Assembly (NCBI GenBank): GCA_024305745.1
Contig: JAHRBS010000003.1
Coordinates: forward strand, 2,232,001-2,296,000
Source: Polyporus tsugae
Taxonomy: Eukaryota > Basidiomycota > Agaricomycetes > Polyporales > Polyporaceae
DNA length: 64,000 bases
Direction of reading: 5' to 3'
The notes beneath the pieces were generated by a model, which searched no databases, was not told the origin of the DNA, and was given only the letters and a program-made list of their open reading frames with translations. Below are positions 13,101 to 26,483 of this stretch, in pieces (positions within the stretch are counted from its first letter, which is position 1; each line of letters starts with the position of its first letter). Position numbers and translations under genes: made by a program.

Positions 13101-16100
13101 GGCTCTGTACGAAGTGTGCTGACAGAGTACTTCTCCTCTGTCCTCTCCTTTGGTGACTCCGTCATTCCCTGCCATCGTGCCATCATCAGCGTCGTCCTCC
13201 ACCTTCGCCGCTTCCACCCCTCCGATAAGGTCAAAGATGCTCTGGCTCACAACAAGTGGCTGGCTATGGATTTCATCGCTCTCAGTCGCTCAGCCATCAA
13301 ATGCAACGCGTACACCACAGCTCTTCTTTTCCTTGAACTGGCAGCGGAGCACGGCCCCACGGAGAGGGCATCCGACGGTTCCGCCACGGAACATATACTC
13401 TTCGAGATCTATAGTCACATCGACGAGCCTGATGGATTCTACGGCATACAAACGGACGATCTGCGCAACTTCTTCGTTAAACGTCTCCGCCACGAGAACC
13501 AATGGGATAAGGCCTTCCGTTACCACGGTGCAGTCATCGAGTCTGGGTCTGCCGGTCCCTCTGAAACCGACGGCGTCGTCCAGTCGATGTATGCCTTCGG
13601 CTTCAATCAGCTCGCTCTGAGCACGATGCAGAACTTCTTCGCGGACACGAATAATACCACGGAATCGAGCGCGCTCGCATACAATCTTGGATGGCGAGCC
13701 GAGACCTGGGACCTCCCGGAGAACCTAGGCAGCAACAACTCTGGGGCGACGTTATACTTGGCTTTAAGGGCGGTTTACCGCGAGCGGAGTTCACAGACTG
13801 TGGACATGACCTTGCGGCGGGCGTTCATCCAGGAAATGAATCGTCTTCGTGATCTCGGTAACGAAAACTTCACTGAGATTCGCCAAGTCACCCAGAATCT
13901 CATGTGTCTTAGCCAAGTGAGACAATGGCAGGGCGAGGAGATCCAGAAGGCGTTGCAGTCCAGTCGCATCGATGTGGTGGAATGGAAGCCGTTTACGCAT
14001 ATAGATCCCGCATTCGAGTGCGTATTCCAGGCACTATGGTGTACTGTCGATTTTGCTGATGACGGTCCAGTTTTTCCAATATCGAGGCTATCATGGCGAC
14101 TCGCACTTCCCTCGTCCGCTCTGCACGACAGAAGGAACAGCGTCTTCAGATTGGTGATCTCACGTCGCCTTTTTGTGACGCGCTGCTTGAATTGGAGAAA
14201 ACATCCCTTCTATGCCTTTCCGAGAGGGCTCGCCATGTCCATCAATCCCAAATCGCCTTGAATTCTGTGACTCGAGCTCAGAAGCTAGAACAGTCGTCTT
14301 CACCCAACGTTTCCCAGGAGTTCGCGAATGTCTTGTGGTTGATCAAAGAGCCCAAACTAGCGGTACAATCTCTAGCCACTCTGGTTTCGTCACACGCAGC
14401 GACAACAGTCGTGGACGAACCGCACCACAAAATCCAGCATGCAACATTGCTTGCTCAACTGGTGAGGTGCAAGACTTCGTCCCCGATTCTGTCATTGATA
14501 ATGTGATTAGGGTACCTGGTCCGCGGAAGCCTCCGTGAAGAAGCCTTCGCTGATCATAGACGAATGCTTTGGACCTGCGGCCGATCTCGTTGTCAAGACC
14601 AACATAGAGGGGCTTGTCTCGCTGGACGACAGTCATGCCACAGTCTTCCATCAATACGCGATCTTCGCAGAGCGACAGTATCACTCCATCTCCAGGTCCC
14701 CAGACGCATTGCGATGGAAGATATATGTCGACCGGAAGCGAGAGGAGATTAAGCAGCGGCAGCGACGGATGGTTGGTGTGAGCCAAGGCTCCGAGTACGA
14801 GACTTTGAAGAAAGAGCAAAATCGCGCGCAACAACTCTTGACTCAGGACATCGAGCGCTCGAAGGAGCATTTGAGCCAGCGGACGTCGTTCCTCACTTCC
14901 GCCATCGAGATGCATTCTCGCTGTCTCGCCGCGTCTGACAAGTTCGACGAGGATTCTCCTATTCGCCTTTGTTCGCTCTGGCTTGCCAACTTCGACAACG
15001 ATGACCCGGCACTCCGTTTCGCTGAGGCGCTAGACCGAGTCCCGTCGCGGAAGTTCGTTTTCCTTGCCCACCAGTTGACAGCGCGGCTATCGAAGTCGGA
15101 CAGAGACCAGCCCACTCAAAACCAAGAGGTCCTGCAGGGAGTCATCCAGCGGATGGGTTCTGAGCACCCGTTCCATAGCCTTTTCCCTCTGTATTGTCTT
15201 AAGGGGGACCGTCCACCTACGCAGGCCTCTGGCGTCTCGAGAAGACATTCTATCCGTCAAGGAACCCCTGGGGTATCACAACTAGAGCGAGCAGCCGCTG
15301 TGTCGGATGTTTTCGACAAGCTCCGTTGCGATCCCAGAGCAGGAGAACGTGTCAGGGCCGTGGAACGCGTCTGCGATGCCTCTCTGGAATTTGCGAAGCA
15401 TCCTATCAAACACCTCTTCGGGAAAGGGAAGCACAACCCAAGTTCTCTTTCAGTCCCTGAGCAAGTCCTCATTCGAAAGCTCAAGAACGTCCAAGTCCCC
15501 GTCATCACTGCGCTGACCCCGATTGATACTACGACCGAGTATCGAGATTGTGTTTGGATCTCACGCTTTGAAGAACAGTACACTACGGCTGGTGGAATCA
15601 ACCTGCCGAAGATTATCAAATGCCACGGCAGCAACGGAAAGGTCTACAAACAGCTGGTGAGTCGTATCCTTCGGATATCATTCGAACGTGACATTCACCA
15701 CTACGACAATAGTACAAAGGCGAGGGTGACGATGATCTACGACAGGACGCGGTCATGGAACAAGTCTTCGACTTGGTCAACGTGGTCCTCCGTCACGATC
15801 GTGAGACTCAGAAGCGGAAGTTAGGCGTCCGTGGATACAAGGTCATCCCGCTAGCGTCCCAAGCGGGTGTCTTGGAGTTCGTGGACAACACCACACCGCT
15901 AGCCAGCTGGTTGAAACCCGCACATATCAGGTATTCGTGCTCCTTCGGACACCACCGGGCAAAGTAGCTCACTAGATTTCGTCAGGTATTGGCCCAATGA
16001 CTGGAACCACGAGGACGTCCACAAGGAGTTGGTGGACAAGTACCCGGGGCAATGGCGCAAAGAACCCCAAGTGGTCATCGATCGGTTCGCTCGTGTACGA

Positions 16101-16929
16101 CAGCGCTTCCACCCGGTCATGCGGCATTACTTCACCGAGAAGCACAAAACGCCTATGTCATGGTTTGCGATGCGCCTGCACTATGCACGCAGTGTCGCTA
16201 CCAACTCCATTGTGGGATATATCCTGGGCCTTGGCGATCGACACACGTCCAACATCCTGGTCGACAACAAGACAGGCGAGGTTGTTCATATCGATCTGGG
16301 CATCGCCTTCGAACAGGTGAGCTGGTGCAAACTTGCACATTACCCCTCGCTTATAATGTACAGGGTAAACTGCTTCCACAACCCGAGCGAGTCCCATTCC
16401 GGTTGACGGCCGACATGGTGGATGGGCTGGGCATCTCCGGCACACAAGGCGTGTTCCAAAGATGCGCGGAGGAGACACTGCGTGTCTTACGCGATGGTTC
16501 GGAGACAATCCTCACTGTTCTCGAGGTGTTCCGATATGACCCTCTTCATTCCTGGTACGTCAGACTTTACGCGTAGACATCCTACCTCGCAGACTGACTG
16601 TCCTCTAGGACTGCGAGCGAGTTCAAGATCAAGCGCGCTCAGGCCGCGCAGCCCGACGAAACGGCACAGCTCACTGGCGAAGCCTTCCGGTTCGCTATCG
16701 GCATCGACATGGCCAGCGGCGCTACAGATGAAGCTGCCGACCGTGCACTTTCCGCCGTTGCACGCAAGCTAGACAAGGCGCCCAGCGTGGAATACACGGT
16801 CAATGAGCTTATCACAGAGGCGAGCGATCTCACCAACCTTGCGCTTATGTACATCGGTGAGTCTGTTCCACCCGTTGCGGCTCTACCCATTTTCTTACCC
16901 TCCCAACAGGTTGGGCACCACACATGTAA
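7112..16929 (+). CDS. TEL1: TEL1/ATM-type phosphatidylinositol-3-kinase-related protein kinase
   Basis: Tel1/ATM is the apical Ser/Thr kinase that responds to DNA double-strand breaks through MRN and helps maintain telomeres. The ten-exon model is 7112-8521, 8575-10011, 10065-14017, 14071-14461, 14511-15656, 15713-15930, 15986-16316, 16364-16554, 16609-16856 and 16910-16929, giving exactly 3,115 codons (3,114 aa), the size expected for ATM orthologues. The N terminus carries a TAN-like motif ([12 protein letters not shown]). A long HEAT/FAT region follows. The kinase domain has [15 protein letters not shown] around residues 2780-2795, the catalytic G-D-R-H-T-S-N near 2932, and [10 protein letters not shown] near 2950. 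The protein ends in a FATC domain, L-A-L-M-Y-I-G-W-A-P-H-M. The last coding exon is only 20 nt. All catalytic residues are present. The ATM-specific text after the activation segment ([14 protein letters not shown]) rules out MEC1/ATR and TOR. Confidence 0.97.
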
Positions 16930-17661
16930 GAGCGGAGGAGGCATGCTATGATCTGCTGTATTCATGATCGATATCCATATCACATCAAGTACTGAACCCA
17001 TCACACATCACTACGACCACATCTCTAGCACGATAATCTGTATTTCCTACTCAATTACATACGTCACGGCACACAATTTCGATCACTGCAATGAATCCGT
17101 ACACACCTTCACGCCATCGACATGGACAACACAGGTATTACCATCACGGGTATACACTAGGACGGGGTACATGCTACCAGACGAATGGTTCCGAACGCCA
17201 CGAGCAAAACCCGGTGAACAGCGCGAGTCGAGTACCGTAGCCCTTCTTTGCCCCGCCCCATCCGCATCCAAAATCAAGAGTTCGAAACGAGAATGTGGGG
17301 GTATTCTACTGTGCCCCGGCACGCGTATCCGGAAGAGACCTAGAGCTAGACGTTTGTACTTGTACTTATAGGAGACAACAACAATCGTGACCTGTGCGCA
17401 TACTTGATAACAGAGACGGGAGCGGAGTCGGGTCGGAGACGGACGGAACGGCTGCGTCGGGAGGCCTAATCGAACACTAATAGCGAGGGGTTGGATGGCA
17501 TCAGTCGAGAGACAGAGATGGAAACGAGCGGATAGTGGATATAGATAGATCAGTGCATGACATGGGCGGGGTAAAAGGAGGCCGAAGGGGCCCGGGGTAA
17601 CGGCGGCGACATGGATATGATGATTATGGTTGGATGACGGATCACCTCCTCGTTTCGGGCT
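16930..17661. other. Intergenic: convergent 3' flanks of TEL1 and PAK kinase
   Basis: This is the tail-to-tail gap between TEL1 (plus) and the PAK kinase (minus). It is AT-richer just after TEL1. Open frames here lack codon bias or motifs and are taken as untranslated sequence. Confidence 0.6.
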
Positions 17662-20389
<2,728 letters not shown>

Positions 20390-21192
20390 CTTGCGGACGT
20401 AATCTGGAATGATGGGCCTTGGACGGGCCAAGCAAGACGAAGGAGCGGGGTGGATGCAAGCGCGAGCTCGTCGTGGACGACAACAGAGCCGTCTGTGCCT
20501 CTTGTCGGGCTTTCTCTCAGCGCACAAAGCAATCGTGATCGCTTCCAATCTCGCCCTCTTCCCCCGTTATGCTCTACTCTAGGGCTTCCGGGGAGACGGT
20601 GCCAGTGCCCAAATGGGTCCAAAGCGGTCGTCGTCGGGCAGCCTGACGGAATCAGACTCTTCGCGCAGTCCTGAGACTCGTCTCCAGCCCGGCGCCCTGT
20701 TATCGATTTCATTTTCCGTTGCCGCTTTTGTCGCCTGGTCCCCACCCGGCTTCAGTAGGAAGCCTCATTTATTTCGAAGCAACCCCAGTCACTGGGGTAT
20801 TTGGAGGGCACCCAGCGTACGTATATATCATAGATTCAAGGCACAGTACTAGGGGTGTTCTAGACACGAGAGGACACGAGTAATACAGACCTGAATGCTG
20901 TGCAACCTCCACACAACTCTTTCAGCAGCAGTGGCCCTGACAGCTGTGTGGCCGGTGTGGCGCAACAAACGATAAGCGGTGGCAGGTGTCGGTGAAGAAC
21001 CTTCCAGGGTGTGGCTCAGTTGAAGGGTAGCTGAGGACAGTGAACACTAGAGACTCGCCTCGTCACCCCTGGAAGGGAGAGAGTCCTTGCTTTCACGCGG
21101 AGTGTGCACTAATAGGAGCGCAACCGTATGGCGACCGATATATCACCTGGGTCCATAATGTACTTTCGGTTCCGATACAGCGATGGACGCCG
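20390..21192. other. Intergenic: PAK kinase 5' flank and RRP45 3' flank
   Basis: This 0.8-kb stretch contains the upstream region of the PAK kinase and the downstream flank of RRP45, both on the minus strand. It includes CT-rich segments near the kinase start. No gene or RNA is recognised. Confidence 0.55.
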
Positions 21193-22362
21193 CTACCGGA
21201 TTTCGACAACTCTTCCCTTCCAGTCCTCCTGCAAGCGTGCCTCGATGAGCTTGTCGAGCTCGCGCGCCTTGACGACGGCGATGTCCATGATGCCCAGCAC
21301 CTCTTCCGCCGCGAGAGGGACACCGCCCGCCTTCTGAACCACGCACAGCTCCTTCTGTGCGTTGAGTGCGACGGAGAGGAGGCCAGCGCTGAGCGTCTGC
21401 TCGAGGCGCAAGGGGTCGAGTAGGGGCGGAGTGTCCGGGAAGAAGGCGAACGTGAGGCAGAAGGGTGTGTGGTGCATCGATAGCGAGACAGGGGCGCGTT
21501 CTGAGGGGTGATGCTGGGAGGGCGTAGGTCAGTGACTACGCAGGTGCAGTAAAGTCGTTGACGGGAGGAGAGAGAGGATGCAGTGAAGTAAAAGAAGGGG
21601 GAAAGATGGAAGCGCGTTCCGGCGAGCGACGGGAGAACATAGCTGGAGCGACGTACTACTGTGACCTCATCTCCCTCGACTTCAACTTCTGGCCTTCGAA
21701 AGTGCTTGAGCGCGACGATGCCGGCGAGACATGCGCAATCTACCATGTTTCCGGCATCGGACAGGACGTGGATCGTCAGGCGAATATGCCACACCTATAC
21801 CCGGTTCAAGACACGAGGATCCTTCGAATTGAGGAATCACCTACCCTCTGGCCTGCAAGCACGCACAAGCTCTCCTTGTCCACTGCATCGCTCCGTCTGA
21901 GGACCTTGTCAAGCATCCGGGTCAAGGTGACCTCCTCCTCTGTCGGTCTGCACGCACATCAAGGGACATGGTTGAGAGGCGATAGCGGCAGTGGAAAACA
22001 CACGAACCTACCGGCCGGTTTCGTACTCGTTCGATGCCATCGGGGAGAGCTCAGAGTGGACGGAGATGATTCCCTCAAGCGGCCGTTCCGGCGACGGCTT
22101 CACCATCTTGCCATCGACCTGCGCGAGTACCCTGTCGTCATACTGATTAGCCCTCTAGCAAGATGTTGTGCATCTGGACGAGTTTTATGCGCACGCACCG
22201 AGTCTTGCCCATTGCACATTCGACCCAGCCAAGCTCTGGACCGAAAGTCAGTGTCGGGGTCCGCATTTCGAGCATGGCCCGTCCATCAACGCGTAGAGAT
22301 TGCTTCAATGCGCCATACACAAACTCTTTCTCAGGTATTGAGGGCGATGGTGGCCGAGGCAT
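21193..22362 (-). CDS. RRP45: Exosome complex component RRP45 (RNase PH-like)
   Basis: RRP45 is one of the six RNase PH-like ring subunits of the RNA exosome, which processes and degrades RNA in nucleus and cytoplasm. Five exons (22199-22362, 22012-22131, 21845-21947, 21657-21794, 21193-21513) give 281 aa. The N terminus matches the family: E-F-V-Y-G-A-L-K-Q-S-L-R-V-D-G-R, then T-F-G-P-E-L-G-W-V-E. This is followed by V-L-A-Q-V-D-G-K-M-V, H-S-E-L-S-P-M-A, and V-W-H-I-R-L-T-I-H-V-L-S-D-A-G-N. The last exon has M-H-H-T-P-F-C-L-T-F-A-F-F and L-L-D-P ahead of the G-G block. RRP42 and RRP43 were considered, but the H-H-x-P-x-C segment and the C-V-V-Q-K-A-G-G block fit RRP45/EXOSC9 best. It has the short fungal form without the long C-terminal tail of the human protein. 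Confidence 0.92.
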
Positions 22363-22616
22363 TGCAAAAGGTAGACTATATGCGGTCTCGATGGGCAGCA
22401 GACGGAGAGGACCAGACCAAGGATAGATTCCCGCCTACTCCCCCTGAGGAGCTGAACAGGTACCGCGATCACGTGCCGCACGCGACATCGACAACTTTAA
22501 GTTTAAGCGACCCCAAGCGGCTCAGAGACAACGACGCGTCTCCATTCGACACCTCCACCACCACCCTTCTCGCGACCTCGAGACCTCCCTCGCCGTCTTT
22601 TCAAGCCGTACACAAC
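22363..22616. promoter_or_regulatory. Bidirectional promoter region RRP45 / PIF1
   Basis: Only 254 bp separate the divergent start codons of RRP45 (22362, minus) and PIF1 (22617, plus). A CACGTG palindrome (E-box type) lies at about 22471-22476. The plus-strand frame of PIF1 remains open throughout, so an upstream start cannot be excluded. Shared regulation is inferred from spacing only. Confidence 0.5.
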
Positions 22617-24968
22617 ATGTCGAAGGCCAAACAACCCATGTCTGGACTTCGTTCCATCAAGCGAGACTTCTCCTCCAGCTCGTTGCCGCCAGCCAGCCAG
22701 GAGTCACTATCCTCGGACCCAGACACGATTCCATGGCATCCCACTCCGCCCAAGAAGCTTTCGGGTCTCGAGCAACGCCTCAAAGACATACAAGACGCGT
22801 TGAATGCCCAAGTATCCTCCTCCGAGACCGTCCTCGCGTCCTCGCAGTCGCAGAAACGCCCTTCGACATCGCAGGACCCTCCGGCCAAGCGGCGCATGTT
22901 GCCCGCGTCGTGGAACGACAAGCCTGCTCAGGCTTTACGACCAGCGTATTCCAGCGCGTCCTCGCAGCGTGCGTTCGACAAGGCACGCCAAACAAATGCG
23001 AACGAGACCCTCGTTGTTGCGGCGAAGAGTGGCTCGGCCGCCAAGCCTGCCCCGGTCTTCCTCAGTCAGGAGCAAACGCATATACTCAAGTTGGTAGAGT
23101 CGGGGCTGAGCCTTTTCTACACGGGGAGCGCTGGTGAGTTTTGTTCGGTATAAGCAGGAGCAAGCGGGCATTCTACATCGATAGTCCGGTTGCTATTCCA
23201 TCTTGCTATTGGTGCGGCCTTCAATCCAGTCGCGCACGCTAGAAACCGTGTATCGTCTTCTCATTCTCCTGCCATGTATGCCTCACATGTGGAAAGAAGA
23301 CGTATTTACTGACATCCAGCTAATAGGTGCTGGAAAGTCTGTCTTGCTCCGGGAGATCATTCGGACTATGCGCAAGAGGCACAAAACAGCAGCTGATGCA
23401 GTAGCCGTCACCGCCTCGACAGGTAGGCTGCTCGTTTCTTCATCGTTCTGCCAAGATTCACAATTTCGCAGGTATCGCTGCATGTAACGTAGGAGGCGTT
23501 ACCATCCACTCCTTTGCTGGTATAGGCATAGGCGCAGACGCTCTAGATGGTCTTGTGTCAAAGGTTCAGAAGAACAAGAAGGCCACTGCGCGGTGGCTGC
23601 GTACCAAGGTCCTAATCATCGATGAAGGTCAGATGCACGACATTCGCCCCGGTCAGTCACAGCCTGACATATTTGCATCCAGTTTCGATGGTCGACGGCG
23701 ACCTCTTCGACAAACTCGCCCAGATTGGCTCCCGGATACGCAAGAATCCTGCGCCATTTGGGGGGATTCAGGTGCATATACCCGCCCCTCCCTCCTCTCG
23801 CGCTGCGCCTTATCCAACCGTCGCCACCGCAGGTGGTCGTTACCGGAGACTTCTTCCAGCTGCCGCCTGTCACCAAAGGCAGCCAAGGTGTCAAGTTCGC
23901 GTTTGAGGCGCAGATGTGGCCCGAGACGGTCAAGAAGACCTTCAACCTCACCAAGGTGTTCCGCCAGCGCGATCCCGAGTTCGTCGACATGCTGAACGAG
24001 ATGCGCTTCGGACGGCTGTCCGAGGAATCCATCGCCAAATTCCGCCGCCTTGAGCGGGACATCGTCTACGAGGACGGCCTGGGTGCAACAGAGCTGTAAG
24101 CACTTTCCTCGGATCTCCCCTCGTCGACATCAGCTATGAACAATACGTACTTTCCCTCCCGACAGCTTCCCGCGTCGCGAAGATGTCGAGCGCTCCAACG
24201 GCGTGCGCATGGGCGGCATCACCGGCAAGGAGCAGCTCTACACGGCCTCCGACGGCGGGAGTATCATCGACCAGCAGCAGCGGGATAAGATGCTTGGGAA
24301 CTTCATGGCGCCCAAGCGGCTCGTCCTCAAGGAGGGTGCGCAGGTGATGCTCATCAAGAACCTCGACGACACGCTGGTGAATGGCACTATGGGCAAGATC
24401 CTGCGCTTCATCGACCCCGCCGCCCCGCTCGAGAATGAGGACGACATCCTCGGCGGCAAGCCGGTGAGCAAGGGCAAGGACGCGAAGCCTAGCCTGGGCA
24501 TGCGCACCCTCCTGCCGGTCGTCGAGTTCCTGCAGCCGGGTGGCGCACGGCGGACAATGGTTGTCTCTGCGGATACCTGGAAGGTGGAGCTCCCAAGCGG
24601 GGAGGTCCAAGTTAGCCGGGTTCAGGTGAGTCCCTGGATTGGGTGCACGTATGGATTTGAAACGCTGACGGGCCCCACCGCGCAGCTGCCTCTCATCCTA
24701 GCGTGGGCGATGTCAATCCACAAGTCTCAAGGCCAGACGCTCGAGCGCGTAAAGGTCGATCTCGCGAGGGTATTCGAGAAGGGTCAAGCGTACGTCGCCC
24801 TGTCCCGCGCGACCTCGCTGGATGGTCTTCAAGTCCTCCACTTTGACCCTGCAAAGGTGCGTAGACTCGGATAGAATAGCCAGAAGCCACTCGCTAAATA
24901 TACGTGCTTAGGTCAACGCGCACCCAAAGGTGGTGGAATGGAGCAAGACACTTGAGACCGTCGCGTAG
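22617..24968 (+). CDS. PIF1: PIF1-family 5'-3' DNA helicase
   Basis: PIF1 is an SF1B helicase that resolves G-quadruplexes, limits telomerase and maintains mitochondrial DNA. Eight exons (22617-23133, 23327-23422, 23472-23627, 23683-23771, 23833-24095, 24166-24625, 24686-24856, 24912-24968) give 602 aa. About 160 Ser/Pro-rich residues precede the helicase core. Walker A is G-S-A-G-A-G-K-S (about 168-175), Walker B L-I-I-D-E-V-S-M (about 252-259), motif [12 protein letters not shown], and the PIF1 signature [10 protein letters not shown]. The C-terminal motif block [13 protein letters not shown] and V-A-L-S-R-A-T-S is complete. The first intron is 193 nt, long for this region. The start at 22617 is the first ATG beyond the RRP45 divergent promoter. 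In-frame upstream ATGs exist and could give a second isoform. Confidence 0.96.
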
Positions 24969-26483
24969 AAGTGAGCCTAGAACACTGTATCGTGATGGAA
25001 ATTGACGCACTGCACTGTAAGATTATACCATATATGTCGTTAGACTAGTACTATCGTATATGCTTATTTCTAGATCTGGAGTTCAGTTGCCGTTCTGCAT
25101 CTCGCACGGGCCATCAACGTTCCCTCTCGCAAGCAAGATATCGAAAACAATGGACAGACGCGGACCACTTTTCGAACCTACATATCCTCGCTTCCATTTC
25201 GACATAACAATGACTCCTTTGCACGTCGTTCCCTGTATCAAAGACGTTCCAACTACAGGACTCTGTCGCCTTCGTTGATAAGACTAAGAAACGTTTCCGT
25301 TGCAGGGACCTCGTCGAACCGAAGAAGATTCCACGACGCACAGGCTTCAGCCGGGCATCACCGGCACCGTAGCTTCGAGGTAGTCTCCATTGCCGACCAT
25401 ATACCTGATATAGATGACAGTCGATCTATTAGTATAATTCAAGGCGTTCAGTAGCGTCAAGTGCGGACAAGCTCCAGACGATTTGCTGATGCAGCTCTTT
25501 GGGTCAGCTCTGGACTGGACGGCACTCTTCGATTGGACTCCCAAGCTGCGGGAGCTCGAATACGAAGGACACCGGTACCTGTCGGATGGCTTCTTCCGAG
25601 CCCTTTGACGACCACGCCCTCGACACTCTGTGCATTGAGAGGTCGTCAGGCGCGACGAACGAAGACATCAAGCTTCTCTCGGCCGGAGGTCGTGCCTAAT
25701 ATTAGATGGGATGGTTGGGACTTGTACAATCGTAACTGGGATATAAGCTTGAGTGCTCTACGCTGAGTGACTAGCGTAGCACACTAGCCTGGTGAGAGAG
25801 ATTGTGCTCGAACAGAGACGTGTTACTGACCGCCTCGCAAAAAAAAACTCAGGGGACTATGCAGATCCTTCGACAACTTCGAGGAATTACATGGTGCCAC
25901 TCCTCCAGCGGCAGCGTCGCATGGCGTGTGGGAAGTAGTGGTGTGTTCGGATGGGTAGCACGTTCATCGAGAGCAACGATCATGTTCAAGTTATATCACA
26001 ACCTACGTCTTGATGCTCATGCTGGATTACCCAAATTCCATCTACAATGTTCTGGCATCGATGCCGATGCCTACCGTTGACGAAAATTCCACCACACGCC
26101 GATCTGCCGTCTCAGAGTAAAAAGATATATAACACCATACGGAAAAGCCCATTACGCCAGGTGGAGTCTAGTACTTTAGATTTCAAGATATACGACAGTA
26201 CAACACCATACAGGGAGAGCGGACAGAGGGGCAATTGCACAGCAAGGCAGCTAGCGTAATGTAGCGTATAACGTAGTATACCGCATCTACATCGTCCACC
26301 GCCGCCCGACGACTACGACAAGTACACATCAGTCCGACACGGCACAACCAATAAAAGCGACAGCACCACGACAAGGAGACAGGGAGGGAGGGACACGGAA
26401 CAGCAGATGGCCAGGGGAGAGCGCCGCCGAACACGGGCTCAAGCACCAGCACGGTGGCGGGCGGAGCTGCGAAAGAGGTAAGG
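24969..26483. other. Intergenic: convergent 3' flanks of PIF1 and R3H gene
   Basis: This 1.5-kb tail-to-tail region contains an F-box relic at 25480-25766, described separately. The rest is AT-richer sequence with no coding signal. Confidence 0.55.
25480..25766 (+). pseudogene. F-box/leucine-rich-repeat-like gene relic (3' fragment)
   Basis: In one frame positions 25480-25605 encode L-D-W-T-A-L-F-D-W-T-P-K-L-R-E-L-E-Y, a clear counterpart of the block L-D-W-A-V-L-F-A-R-L-P-R-L-Q-S-L-E in the gene at 3811-5697. A TGA stop follows at 25606-25608. Further on, A-L-D-T-L-C-I-E and E-D-I-K-L-L-S correspond to the paralogue's A-L-E-T-L-E-L-G and I-D-V-D-L-L-A. After a one-base frame change, E-V-V-P-N-I-R-W-D-G-W-D-L matches the family's terminal block. 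The segment between these blocks is shortened and no F-box or start is present upstream. It is a decayed copy of the local F-box family. Confidence 0.72.

Noticed and set aside
10356..13969. Several short minus-strand ORFs within TEL1 exon 3
   Set aside because: Typical shadow frames of a GC-rich coding exon.
14343..14915. Minus-strand 190-aa ORF inside TEL1
   Set aside because: It is antisense to the conserved FAT region of TEL1 and has no own motif.
21193..22362. RRP42 or RRP43 identity for the RNase PH-like gene
   Set aside because: The H-H-x-P-x-C-x-x-F-A-F-F block and overall order fit RRP45/EXOSC9 better.
21558..23153. A single 531-residue plus-strand ORF
   Set aside because: Its 5' two-thirds runs antisense through RRP45 exons and the shared promoter; only the part from 22617 carries PIF1 sequence.
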